From: Agrocybe praecox
Lineage: Eukaryota; Basidiomycota; Agaricomycetes; Agaricales; Agrocybaceae
Direction of reading: 5' to 3'
Length of the DNA stretch: 64,000 nt
Assembly: GCA_964017145.1 (NCBI GenBank)
Contig: OZ024840.1
Location: forward strand, 3,348,001 to 3,412,000
A program made the position numbers and the translations under genes. The notes below the pieces were generated by a model that made no database searches, was not told the DNA's origin, and worked only from the letters and a program-made list of their open reading frames with translations. Each line of letters starts with the position of its first letter. Within the stretch, counting starts at the first letter, position 1. Positions 11,289 through 22,280 of this stretch are shown piece after piece.

Positions 11289-12581
11289 AAGGGGAGGATG
11301 ATCGTGGGACGGAGACAGAGCACGCTGTTGCAGGCCGTGATCGTTGGGCACGTCTGCCGTTCTTCCCAACTTCCCCTTATGTTGCTTGCAACATTTTCTT
11401 TTTCAGTTATGGTATAGTAAGGATCCTTATATGGATCGGCAGTGCGGCTCACATGCGTGAGCAGTGTGGGGGGGGGATCCCCTCTCACTTCTCTGGTTTT
11501 CTTTTGCATCTAATGGGTTGGGGTTTGCTGGTTATCTTTGTTGTTTTCTCTAGCTCGTTTTTCTTTCTTTCACTTCACGTGTATTACTCTCCAAGCATCG
11601 CGAACTTCCTCGTTCGCTGTACTATCATCACCCAATTTGTTGCCATTACTTTGTCCTTTGCATCCCATACCCCCACCCCTGATTGCAACGGTCGAAGCTA
11701 GTGTTCCTTTCCTATTATCTATCACATCACATCCGTTCTCACCGTGCCCTTTATCGATTTCATTTGCCTACATCATCCTCATTCCAGTATCTATATATAC
11801 CTTTCTTTGCTCTTCTCCTCCTAGACGTCTGCCTTTGTAGACACTCTTCCTCCTCGCCATCATTTTCGCATATCCCTCTATCATACATGCATGCATATAT
11901 AGCTTGCTAAAATAGCACTTGATTGTGCTATTATTGCGCTGTATCTTTTTCTTCTGTCTCTCCCCCCGCGTAGCTACCTTTTTTATGCCATAGACCTTCC
12001 TCCTTCTTCACTCATCTTCATTCTCACTCTTTATGCACGAAGTTGAACTTTTTTTTTTTTTGGCGTAGAGCAACATGTTGACAGTAGTTGTAGTATTTAG
12101 CTCTGTTGTCTGTTTGCTTGTTTCGTCGTCGTCTCTCCCACTGCATTCATATCTATTTGCGCATTAGAGCGATTCGATCGATTAATTCGCGTCGGTCGCT
12201 ATACATAATGTTGAAGACCAAAAGTAAACAGACGCTTTTGCTCTAGACTCTTAGAGAATTTATATAAATTCCATAGATAGAATATAATTTTAGATGATAT
12301 GATATCGGACCGCGCTATTTGTCGATCCCGCTTGTGGTGGAGGATTGCCTTATGATTGCGATCATTCAGAAGGTGGATGAGTGGTAGGTATGCATGACTA
12401 GGTACATGAGTTGACTTTGACACTGTCGGGACCGTCTTTTCGAGCGCTACCGCGAGGAAATTTATAATATATATACATAGGTGGAATCGACTGTAGACAT
12501 TATCCTCAGTCTAGACAAGACAAAACAAGAAAAGAACAGTCGAGCTTTTCAGTCAAGCAAGCATTCTTTTATTTTACCATC
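11289..12581. other. 1.3-kb pyrimidine-rich intergenic stretch
   Basis: No coding frame is convincing. The first 900 bases are strongly C/T-rich on the + strand, with a T11-12 run near 12050, as in long fungal 3' untranslated regions. The right part (12450-12580) is A-rich just before the next ATG and probably contains the promoter and 5' leader of the kinase gene at 12582. Confidence 0.5.
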
Positions 12582-13838
12582 ATGGCAGCAGCTAGTACAC
12601 CAATAACTGGACTCGATTTGTCTACACAAGAGGACGTCCGAACGTACCTCGCAGGGACGCCGTTCGCAAGCACCGAGATCCTCCCTTTGTCGGGAGGTAC
12701 GGCGAACTATGTCTTTCGACTACGCTTGGTCGTGCCGCACAAGGGACGTGAAACGCTTGTCCTTAAGCATGCGAAGCCGTATGTGAAGGATTATCAGGAT
12801 CTCAAGTTTGCCATCGAACGCCAGGTATGCTCATCGTGCGTGTATTGACAGTCGGTGATATATATATTTTGCGACGCTTTTAGGTTTACGAGGTAGCTGC
12901 ATTGAAGCGCGTCGGGGAGTGGCTACCGACTGGGTCTGTCGTAACCGTTCCAGAGGTACACTTGTTCGATGAGGCAATGCACGCTATCATTATGGACGAC
13001 GCAGGAGAAGACGCAGTCCCTCTTAAAGCCATTTTAAAGCAGGGTGGCCGAGTGAGTCTGCCGTTGGCCAAGGAAATAGGATCTGCGCTTGGAGTGTTCC
13101 TTGGGAGCATGCACAAGTGGGGAGAGGGCAACGAAGATGTCCTTAACGCGGTGAAAGGCAACGTTGAGGCTCGGGAATTATCAACTTGGGCGTTTTACGG
13201 GCGCCTGGTGGATACGTTTTCGGGCAATCATAAGCTCCCAAAACTTTCGGATCCTTTGCTGCTCGTTGACGAGAAAGACTTTGAGGTGATACAGGAAGTG
13301 GCGAAAGAGACTTCAGGGCTTTTGATGAACGCCAAAGATTCGGTATGCCCAGGGTTCTTTTTCTTTTTTGAACATGCTATTCACATAAGCGTTTCTTTCT
13401 TCGAAGTTTGTTATGGGAGATTTTTGGCCTGGGAATTTGATGGTCCGATTGGATGCGGAAAGTTCTAAATTGGAGAACATTTCTGTAATTGATTGGGAGC
13501 TGGCGAAGATTGGCCTAATATCAGCAGACATAGGGCAGTTATGCGCTGAGCTACATCTCCTGCGAAGATGCTATCCAGAGACTTCTAAAGAAACGGCCTC
13601 GGCTGTCCTAGAACACTTCCTGAAGGAATACAAGACAGCTTGTCACCCGTCAGTTGACGTGATTAGGAGGTCGTTGGTGCAATGGGGAACACATATGGCT
13701 GTGATAGGTGCACGGGTGGATTGGGGAAGCAAGGAGATCACAAGAGAGGTCACTGTTGAAGGAGCAAAGATTGTAGTAGACGGATACAAAAGCGACGAGA
13801 GCGCGTTAAAGACATCGGTCGTAGGTCTATTATTGTAA
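12582..13838 (+). CDS. Aminoglycoside phosphotransferase-fold small-molecule kinase
   Basis: Three exons (12582-12824, 12884-13342, 13407-13838) give about 377 aa. The fold is that of APH/choline-kinase/methylthioribose-kinase enzymes. It has a glycine-containing nucleotide loop (LPLSGGTANYVFRL), an ATP-binding lysine in LVLKHAKPY, the catalytic loop GDFWPGN with Asp and Asn, and the metal-binding VIDWELAKIG. The usual His before the catalytic Gly-Asp is Met here (VMGDFWPGN). The substrate is unknown; fungal members are usually annotated only by the APH domain. There is no signal peptide, so it is probably cytosolic. It lies 90 bp upstream of FCP1 on the same strand, which need not imply a functional link. 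Confidence 0.8.
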
Positions 13839-13928
13839 CGTAATTTTAAACTCCGACGATGTAGCTCCTAGTGTGTTGAGTTCTGAAATCTCAGCGCGCG
13901 ACTCGCTCTGGAATAGTAACAGGGAACA

Positions 13929-16900
13929 ATGGACTCTGATCCAACAGAGCTTTATCTTCCTTCATCGCTCTCGTATCCAATAAAGATCACCTCCTTGGAC
14001 TCCCCCGTCGACACCAAAGTGCAGCGCGGCACGCGTCTGCTCAGCTATTCCTTCGTATACCTTCCCATAGGCAAAGCAGACGCACAACCGGAGACGCGCT
14101 TCGGCACATGGGATTCCGCTATTGAAGGCACGCTAAGTGCTTGGAAGATAAAGGTTGGGGACGTCATTTCCCAACGGAAGGCAAGGGAGAAACCTGTCGT
14201 GAACGTCATTGAGCCTTGCAAGCATGGCATGCAGCTCGGTGGCCTCTGCGTCCTTTGCGGGAAGGATATGACCAAGTGAATGCTGCTTTCTATATATCAC
14301 GAATGCTGAATTAAACTGACCCATTGATATGAAAGCACGGACTATACAGGCTTCTCAGACGCTTCCCGTGCGTCAATCCAAATGACCCATTCGGCCTTTG
14401 GTCCCACTGTGTCCCTGGAGGAAGCTCAACGCATCGAGAGAGAGACAGCGGAACATTTACTGAAATCACGAAAGCTATCGCTCATCGTTGATCTAGATCA
14501 GACTATTGTGCACGCTACTGTCGATCCTACTGTCGGCGAGTGGATAACCGAAGGCGAAAATTGGGAAGCAAGACAGGCCGCAAAGAAAGCGAAAGCATCA
14601 TCAACAGATTCGACTACCCCCACCAGCACGACACCACCGCCTCCCGACGTCGCAACTGCAGGCGATAAAGGCAATACAGAAGACGACGAGTGCAATCCGA
14701 ACTGGGAGGCACTCAAAGATGTCAAGCGATTCAGACTTGGTCCAGAATCCTTTGGTCCAGCATCATTACGGGATGCCCATAAGAATAAGGGCAAGAACAA
14801 AATGGTCGAGCAAGAAGGTTGCATGTATTACATCAAACCGCGGTGCGTTCTCGTTCCATCTTCGTAACTCAGACACCTTGGCTTACATCTTAACTGTCCA
14901 CTCAAGGCCCGGATGGAAGGAATTTATGCGTGAGACAGCTACCAAGTATGAGATGCATGTGTATACGATGGGAACCAGAGCATATGCGGAGGAAGTATGT
15001 GCTGCAATTGATCCGGATGGAAGTATCTTCGGAGGCAGATTATTGAGTCGCGATGAGAGTGGAAGTATGTTGATTTTGCTCGGAATCTACCTTGCTGGAA
15101 TTTTCACTCATTTCGGTATCGTTTTTTCTTAGGTTTAACACAGAAAAGCTTACAACGACTATTTCCTTGCGACACTTCGATGGTGGTTATCATTGACGAC
15201 AGAGCAGACGTGTGGGAATGGAGTCCGAACCTTCTCAAAGTTATTCCTTGTGAGTATTAAATGATCGAATGTTTCGATGGCATTCTACAATAACGATAAT
15301 CTAATAATCCGGCATAGATGACTTCTTTATCGGAATTGGGGACATTAACTCCTCGTTTCTTCCCAAAGTTGAACCGTTAGCACCGGTTTTACCAACACTT
15401 CCTTCTCCGTCAAAACCTACTGTGAGTAGTATAAATGGATTGTACAGTAATCCAACCACTTCAGCAGTCGATCAACCTTCTGGTGTCGGTAATTTGTCTT
15501 CTGTGGATGCCACTGACGCCTCAAAGGAGTTGGCCGACATCGAAACCACAGTAATGCTAACGCAGAATAACGCCGCACTTGATGCTCAGCTAGAGGAACG
15601 ACCGCTGGCGAAGAAAGAGAAAGAATTGCAGGAACATGCTGTCGAAGAAGAGCAGAAGCACTCTGAAACAGTGGCACCAGCAACACCATCGGAAGCGTCA
15701 ACACCGAGCGTCAAGGAACCATCCCCCAAACCCGAAAAACCTCATAAGAAGGCTCTTTTGAAGAACGATGACTACGAGCTGATTAGGATAGGCAAGGTAG
15801 GTCTTCCAGTCTAATATGTATGCCGTGCGTTTAACTGACGTGGGTACCTTAGCTATTGAATGAAGTACATTCAAGTTATTTTAGTGCCTATGACGCACGT
15901 TCACCGGGAAGTTCAAGGCGGAGGAATGGACCCACTAACAAAGCTCATGATGTTACGGTACGTCCAATACAAGTCAAAATGATCTCAGGGCCGAACTTGA
16001 TGCTTGGTTTATATTCCAGCGCATCATCCCTAGACTCCGGTCCGAGGTTTTCGAAGGAGTTCACATACTCTTTTCTAGTGTAATTCCGCTTGATACTTTG
16101 CCAGAGACGACAGAAATTTGGCGCATGGCGCATATGTTTGGTGCACGATGTTCTACAGAATTAACGAGTGACATTACACATGTCGTGGCCGCTAAGGTAC
16201 GTCTTGTTCCTTCCTGTTTCGTATTCTATTAGTCTTGTAGAAGAGGTGTGTGGGCTCGCCGCCGGAAGTGTCATCAATTCCCATAAAATGCCGAATTCGT
16301 GACGCTTGAAACATGCCTCTGCCCTTGTGATTTCTCTTTTTCTCTTTTTGGCAGAATGATGGATTAACAGCAACATTACTGATTTCGGTCACAATAACAG
16401 CGTGGGACCGTTAAAGTAGACATGGCCCGTAAGCGGGGGGGAATTAAGATTGTTTGGCTCGCTTGGTTTACTGACTCAGTCGCCCTTTGGCGTCGTCAAG
16501 ACGAGAGACCCTATCTGCTCGACGATCCGCCCCTTCCCATACCAAGCTCAAGTCCTATAACCGACAATCAGCAGCTCTCTTCGGACCTGGACATCGACTC
16601 GGAAGACTGGGACCAGGAGCCAGAAGATATGAAAGACCCAGGTACGCTTGAGCTCACCGCCATCAACTGGGATGATATCAACGACGAGGTTGAGGCTGCA
16701 ATGAACGAAAGCGACGATGACGAGGGTGGTTTTAGCGATATGAAGAGTGATCGAAGCGGTGGAATGAGGAGTGGCAATGCTTCTGAGGAAGAATGGACAG
16801 ACGCCAACGGGTAAGTCTATGTTTGCTCACTCTTGTTGCCTTTCTTCGCATTTTGATACGCCATTATCCCAACAGTAGTGTAAATAACACGCCACGCTTG

Positions 16901-17215
16901 AAACGTAAACGATTACGGAGTACAACACCGTCGGACGCCGGCAGTGCGAACGGCCTGGACGAAGATTACCTTCGCTCACCCCTTTCAAAGAGGAAAAAGA
17001 TGGCTGCGGAGCGTTCTGGCGCCTCTAAGCTCAAAGAGGGCATCAGTGCAGACGATATTGCTAATGACGGAACTTCCAGCAATGGTTCTCCCCGTGGTAG
17101 TCCCAAGATAGCATCGCAAGAGTACGACGGAGAGGAGGACGGTGACGATGAAGAAGAGTACGAAGAAGAGGAAGAGGACGACTTTCTTGCTCGCGACTTA
17201 GAAGAGTGGGGGTAG
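13929..17215 (+). CDS. fcp1: RNA polymerase II C-terminal domain phosphatase FCP1
   Basis: Removes phosphate from the heptapeptide tail of RNA polymerase II so it can be recycled. Nine exons (13929-14275, 14336-14842, 14907-15064, 15133-15249, 15318-15796, 15853-15957, 16020-16196, 16401-16810, 16876-17215) give about 879 aa. The N-terminus holds the lipoyl-like WKIKVGDV segment and a Cys cluster (PCKHGMQLGGLCVLCGKDM). The phosphatase domain carries the DXDXT motif as VDLDQTIVHA, then RPGWKEFM, YTMGTRAYAEEV and the metal-binding VVIIDDRADVWEWSPNLLKV. A BRCT domain follows (VFEGVHILFSSVIPLD ... THVVAAK ... IVWLAWFTDSVALWRR). The tail is acidic and ends EEEEEDDFLARDLEEWG, as expected for TFIIF binding. 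An insert of about 60 residues interrupts the catalytic domain. The intron at 16197-16400 is 204 bp, far above the local norm. Confidence 0.95.
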
Positions 17216-17806
17216 ATCGATTCAAGCGAAACCTTGTGGCGATGATGATATATCCTTATTCTTATCTCTGCTTTCCCGTGCTGGTTTCTCGACTTCGTCT
17301 CGATGCCCATTTATTGTTCATCTTCCCAATGCTTTTCTGTCACCTTCATTTCGGTATCTTTAAATCGGGCGTTGCGCGTGTATTTTTTCTCTTCTCGTTT
17401 TCCTGGTTTTGTTTTTGTTTTTACAGTGACTGTATCCATACTACCAAGCACCTTCTATATCTTGCTTGCTCGACGAAATTAATTCTTACATTTACAATAC
17501 TCACCTTCATAATTCGTCGTGACCAGTTTGTCGGTTTATGAGCGAATGGACAACCGGCAAGATGGCAGGCAAAACAACGGTAAGATTTATGTTTCCATTG
17601 CGTTGTGCTCTGAATTCTACTTTTATAACTGGAAAAACAGAATCTCCTTTACTTATATAATCCTGGGTCCAGATACCAGGTTCCAAGAACTGTGTAAATT
17701 CGTCCACCCAGACGTATCCACGTCCCAGAACATTGGCGCAGAGACCCGAGAGATCTGGAAAGAGCGGATATATGGCAAGTAAGCACACATTGTGTACTTG
17801 TCACTT
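17216..17806. other. Intergenic region between convergent genes
   Basis: About 590 bp lie between the FCP1 stop and the stop of the BSP fusion gene. The sequence is T-rich on the + strand near FCP1, as in a 3' untranslated region. I see no gene or structured repeat. Confidence 0.5.
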
Positions 17807-19358
17807 CTATTTCTCCTCCAGTGAACGGCAATAGTCATCCCATAGCTGATTGACAAGTCGCCCAGCCAATTCCAAAAATAACGTAGCGTCATATTCTGCA
17901 TACTTCATGCGAGAGTTCAATCTTTTGACGGTGCCTTTGCCGCATGAAGTTTCTATCCAGTCAAGGAAATATGCCGTCCTTTCATAGCCGGCATCCCAAC
18001 CACCATCTGTTGACTTTCTCCAGTGCGGTGGTCCAAGGTTCTCGCGGAGACGTACGAAATCTAGGAGAGTTCAAGCACATGTCAAGATGGATCTTTCGGA
18101 CACGATGACAGAAAATTGTCACCAGCTATGCCTTCGATCAATCCTCCTGGACATGAACCTTGCCCGTCATACTGGAAGCAATGGACGACTTCATGCACGA
18201 GCACACCCATAATTTCTTCACGGGCCCGGCTTTGAGATTGTTCAATATAGTCAAGAGAGAAATGGATCTCCTTGTGCGATGCAGTGCCTGTCGTGTACGC
18301 AACGCCATCCATCGACCTCAGGACGAGCAAAATTTGCTCGACGCTGGAGTAAAAAATATAAGATGATCGGGATGTGGAAAAAAGGCAATGGTCGAATTAC
18401 CTGGTCGGCACATCCTCCAAAGTGTACAAGCAATCGAACGTTGCCATAACCGCTTCATACAACGCCTGGTTGGGCTTCACTGCTTCAAGGAACAACGTGG
18501 CGCCTTTGTGGTCGAGATCTTCTATACGCACGCAAAATTTTGGAATGGGCCACGAGTGAAGCGGCGACTTTCTTTCTACCTCGAGAGATCCTGCGTGTGA
18601 ATCATGACTCGGGCTATCGCTGTTCAATAAATTGCAATAATCTCTCCACAGCTCTGCAAGTGCCACTCCAGTCACTTTGGCGAATATCTTTTCTTCAAAG
18701 GCATCCCGCAGGGAAGCATTCAATTCCCTGATAATGCTCTCTCCGTATTTTGTTGCCATCCAGTCTAGGAAGTATGCTGTGGTATCGTATCCTGCATCCC
18801 AGCGACTGGCAGTTCGCTTCCAATGAGGTGGCCCCAGCCTTTCTCTCAGGCGAACATAATCTTTGTAGTTTTGTCAGAAGAAAAAAAAGAAGCCCTGGAT
18901 GATTGTCTTCTCACCAGCTATTCCTTCTGTCAAACCCATCGGGCAAGTGCCATTGGCGAAGTACTGATAACAATGAACGACTTCGTACACGAGAACGCCC
19001 GTTATTTCGTCCTTTGCGCGATCCTGAGATTGCAGGATGTAATCCAAGGAGAAATGTATCTCTTTGTGTTTTGAACCTCCCAGGGTATGTGCAACACCTT
19101 CCATTGGTCGCAGGACGAGAAGGATCTCTTCGAGGCTACTCGTGTTCAGCACCCAGAAAATCAATAAAGGCAGAGCAGCCAGTACCTTGTGGGCGCCGTG
19201 TCTGGTGTGTATAACCATCTGAGACTGGCATCAATCGCCCTCAATAAAACTTCTTTCGGGTCGATTGAATCAAAGAAGACTTTGACGCCCGCATGGGTGA
19301 GGTCATCGACTCTGATTCTGAGTTTTGGAATCTTGGGGAAAGGGGGTGTGGGAGGCAT
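17807..19358 (-). CDS. Two-domain BSP-family (plant/bacterial-type) putative metallopeptidase, first domain with altered zinc motif
   Basis: Transcribed right to left from ATG 19358 to the stop at 17807, with five exons in all. Two complete BSP domains are read in one frame. Domain 1 starts IPKLRIRVDDLTHAGVKVFF and has VLVYEVVHCYQ, then TEGIADYVRLRERLGPPHW and the family ending ALAELWRDYC. The frame then runs on, with no stop or new ATG, through SLEVERKSPLHSWPIPKF into domain 2 (CVRIEDLDHKGATLFLEAV), which has VLVHEVVHCFQ and IEGIADFVRLRENLGPPHW. BSP proteins carry HExxH-type zinc motifs. In domain 1 the first His is Tyr (TAC at 18985-18987); domain 2 is intact. Intron positions and phases repeat between the domains, so it arose by tandem duplication. 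No signal peptide is seen, so it is likely cytosolic. The function in fungi is unknown. Confidence 0.82.
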
Positions 19359-19541
19359 GGAGGTGTCCTTAAACGTGTGCTCGCTTTATCAAAGCTTGAC
19401 ATTTACACGGTGTCTGTTGTCATCAGTACAGCCCCGTAAAGGAGGTAACAAGGAGCCGGTATCACTGGAAGTGAATAAGAAGAAATTCACGACTTCAAAA
19501 CGAGCACAAGAAGATAGTTTCAACAGCATGCATATACAATC

Positions 19542-20413
19542 CTACAGGAAGTCTGGCTCAGGGCCCTTCCAAGGTGGGTATAGTGGCTGATACGAATTTA
19601 CAGTCAGCCTGGAGACGAGTATAAAACCGTCTGCAACAAGTTCTCCGAGAGAGCTACAGTATATCTTCCAGAGTTTGCGGACCGGCCGACCTGTAAGCTC
19701 TTTGAAGATGCGACGGTGGTATTTGTTATCTTTCATCCACTCATTCAGCTCCTTGATGGTCCCGTCTCCGTAGCGGTTTTCGATCCAGTCCAGGAAATAT
19801 GCAGTGCGTTCATAACCGGTATCCCACTTTTCCCCACCTGTTGGTTTCCAATGCGGTGGGGTATAACCTTGATGTAGACGAACGAAATCTAGCAAGGTCA
19901 TCAGACGACGTGATAGTTGCACAATGCTGGTGCATACCTGCAATCCCTTCGACTAGCCCTCCAGGGCATGTATCGCGAGCGTTGTATTGAAAGCAATGCA
20001 CGACTTCGTGGACAAGTACGCCCATGATTTCATCGCGGGCTCTTTTCTCAGAGCGCTTGATGTGGTCCAAGGAAAAGTGGATTTCCTTATGGGACTGCGA
20101 GCCAAATGTGTATGCGACGCCATCCATTGGACGCAGGACCAGTAATATCTGCATTACACTTGACACGGCCATCATCAATACATGATATTCTGAGAGCGAA
20201 TTGCGCGAGAGGTTCATACGTCCGCGGTGCGGTTTCCGGAGTGTAGAGCCATCTAAAGCTGGCTACGACAGCTTCATGCAGGGCGTCTCTAGGATTGACA
20301 GCGTTTAGAAAGATTTCGGCGCCTTCGTGATGGAGATCATCGATGCGAAGAAGAAGTTTGGGGACAGGCCAGGGTAGCGGTGGTGGTGGTGGCAGTAAGG
20401 AAGCAGGAGGCAT
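19542..20413 (-). CDS. Single-domain BSP-family putative metallopeptidase
   Basis: Three exons on the minus strand, with introns 20159-20219 and 19889-19937. They join as ETAPRTVMQILLVLRPMDG and EGIADFVRLHQGYTPPHW. The zinc motif HEVVH is intact (VLVHEVVHCFQYN), followed by the conserved EGIAD and GYERTAYFLDW. The N-terminus is proline-rich (ASLLPPPPPLPWPVPK) without a signal peptide, while many BSP proteins are secreted. It is a tandem paralog of the adjacent fusion gene, with the same two intron positions and phases, and starts 1.05 kb upstream of it. It is expected to act as a peptidase by family motif, but that has not been shown for this subgroup. Confidence 0.85.
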
Positions 20414-20563
20414 GTGGATTACGGAAATGGAGGGTCAGGTGATATTAATTTATTCCCGTCGCGAGTCGCGGGTACTATTTAAAATACGCGTTTGGTTAGT
20501 GAGTACATGGTATTACTTTTGGAACATGTGAAGGTGGTATATCAGGTATAATAAAGGAAAGGG

Positions 20564-21370
20564 TCATGATGGTTGTCGAGTACCGGCGGCCGTTTCTACT
20601 CTGGCGACTTCTTCGAGCAGTGCGTCTCTGCCTTCTTCGAGCCATCGACAGTATTCCACCGCGCGGAATAATACGCCACTCTTTCCCTTGGTCTGCCCTT
20701 TTCCCCGGCTTCCGGATCCTTTTGGTCTGCCCCTTGTAGGCATTGCAATTCCAGAGGCAGATCCTGCGGGGGCCATGAGTGCAATCAGTTGTGCGTAACC
20801 ATCGCGGATCGCGTTACGCCGTTTTTGTTCTGACATGATGTGATTCAGCCGCTTCTGTGGTGTTGAAAGCAACGGCTTGGTGCGAACTGCAGCCGCACGC
20901 GCTGCAGATGTGCCTGCACTCGCAGAAAATGTGGGTGTGTTCGCGTTGGACGAGTCTGAGGTTGTGCTACGCGTTTGGCTAGTTGCGCGCACATTGAAAT
21001 CTAGCTGCCGCTCATCTTGTTGCGTTGTGCCCCTGATTGATGCATTCCGCGTCCCGCTGTTCTTTGGCCGATTAGATGTAGACGGCTCTGGCATGGTCTG
21101 CAAGTGTGGATTCGAATAAGGTGCAGAGATATTTGGGACATGATCATATGTAGACGGATCTTGGTTGAATTCATTTGGAGGGCCATTAAAGTCCCATGCA
21201 AAGTCACCAAAGTTATCGAGGAAACCAAGCAGATCTGTGGTTTCCGAGGGTGAAAAGAGATCTGCAGAAGAGGGTAGTGGTGGTGGATTTGGGAAAATAT
21301 TTGAGAGAGATGGGTCAAAAGTGAATTCAAAGTCTGAAAAGGGCGGCGGGGGGAGTGGTGAATGGGACAT
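20564..21370 (-). CDS. bHLH transcription factor (class B, E-box type)
   Basis: A single exon of 268 aa if it begins at the ATG at 21370 (MSHSPLPPPPFSDFEFTF). The C-terminal third is a basic helix-loop-helix: QKRLNHIMSEQKRRNAIRDG, an extended loop rich in Gly/Arg/Lys, and helix 2 GVLFRAVEYCRWLEEG. The His, Glu and Arg of the basic region are those that contact CACGTG in Max/Pho4-like factors. The rest is Ser/Pro/Asn-rich and probably an activation region. The open frame continues upstream to 21577, but that would overlap the start of the divergent Zn2Cys6 gene, so I prefer the downstream ATG. It shares a 157-bp promoter gap with that regulator. Confidence 0.85.
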   Translation of the reverse strand: MSHSPLPPPPFSDFEFTFDPSLSNIFPNPPPLPSSADLFSPSETTDLLGFLDNFGDFAWDFNGPPNEFNQDPSTYDHVPNISAPYSNPHLQTMPEPSTSNRPKNSGTRNASIRGTTQQDERQLDFNVRATSQTRSTTSDSSNANTPTFSASAGTSAARAAAVRTKPLLSTPQKRLNHIMSEQKRRNAIRDGYAQLIALMAPAGSASGIAMPTRGRPKGSGSRGKGQTKGKSGVLFRAVEYCRWLEEGRDALLEEVARVETAAGTRQPS

Positions 21371-21527
21371 TGTGGGGTAAGAGGTCGAAGAGGAGGATAA
21401 GAAATAGGAAGTGCCGGCAGCCGGTGTTTGTATAAGCGGAAGAGTGACCGTTACGTCGGAGGTTGCCGGGATAGTAACGGCGGGATTGGCGGTGGTTGCC
21501 CGCAAATTGCACCTCCGTCTGCTCGAA
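21371..21527. promoter_or_regulatory. Compact divergent promoter between two transcription-factor genes
   Basis: This 157-bp gap separates the chosen start of the bHLH gene (minus) and the ATG of the Zn2Cys6 gene (plus). No TATA box or CACGTG is obvious. The sequence on the + strand has several CGG triplets, but I cannot point to a paired CGG/CCG site with confidence. Joint control of the two genes is inference from spacing. Confidence 0.45.
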
Positions 21528-22280
21528 ATGTCGGCCATCCCCACAGACGAACCGGCCCAAGACCCACCGCCGTCCATCGACGCCCAGTCACTCCTCCATC
21601 AACAGCAGGATAACCAGCAACCTCAGCAGGAACCAACTAGAAAGCGTATGTCCTATCTTTTCTCTTTATCTTTCTCATTCTTTACTCATACTTCACAGCC
21701 AAAGCACCGTCCGTTCGGAGGGCTTGCATTGCCTGTCACACAGGAAAGACCAGATGTAGCGAGGTCCTGCCTTGTCAGGTCCGTGAACCCTCCAGGGTCC
21801 TAATATTTATCCCTAACTCCTTTCTAGAGCTGTCTCAAGCGCGGCTTGGGCGCTACCTGCGCATATCCAGATCCTGATGCCCAAGAACAGCAGTCTCACC
21901 ACAGCGCGTCTGGTGTGTTTCTCTGTCCATATCTCATCGCCATACTCTGATCTGTGTTCACTCTAGTACCAGCCCAGAATGTCCAGTTCGCACCTCCTCC
22001 CATGTATGCTACCTTGCAGGGAACCCCCAACATGTCTCACCAACAATACTATGACTACAATGGTACATACACTGGCGCTTCTACCTCTACATTCCGTCCC
22101 AACAAGCGTCCCCGCAACCTGACTGAAGAGGAAGCTGCCGCTATCACTCGCAACTTTAGTCGTGGCGACTTTTTCGTTGGGACTAGCGCACCAGTCAGGA
22201 TCGATCCTCGTCTTCCTGTGAGGCTCACCCTTGGCGAGGGCGATCATGTTCACTTCACCGTCGGTGAAGCTCTTGTTTGA
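21528..22280 (+). CDS. Small Zn2Cys6 binuclear-cluster transcription factor
   Basis: Four exons (21528-21645, 21699-21778, 21828-21912, 21967-22280) encode about 198 aa. The zinc cluster sits at roughly residues 49-75 and spans two introns. It reads CIACHTGKTRC, then SEVLPCQSC, then LKRGLGATC: spacing Cx2Cx6Cx5Cx2Cx8C, typical of Gal4-type domains. The upstream part is Gln/Pro-rich. The downstream part is short (PNKRPRNLTEEEAAAITRNF and a C-terminal ordered segment) and lacks the large middle-homology domain found in most fungal members, so this is a minimal version. It is nuclear by inference. DNA target and regulated pathway are unknown. Confidence 0.88.

Noticed and set aside
18397..18759. 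Treating domain 2 of the BSP fusion as an independent gene
   Set aside because: There is no ATG between the end of domain 1 and the start of domain 2, and the frame is open throughout.
21371..21577. Upstream extension of the bHLH frame to ATG 21577
   Set aside because: It would overlap the start and first exon of the divergent Zn2Cys6 gene and adds no recognisable sequence, so the ATG at 21370 is preferred. Kept as a point to check.
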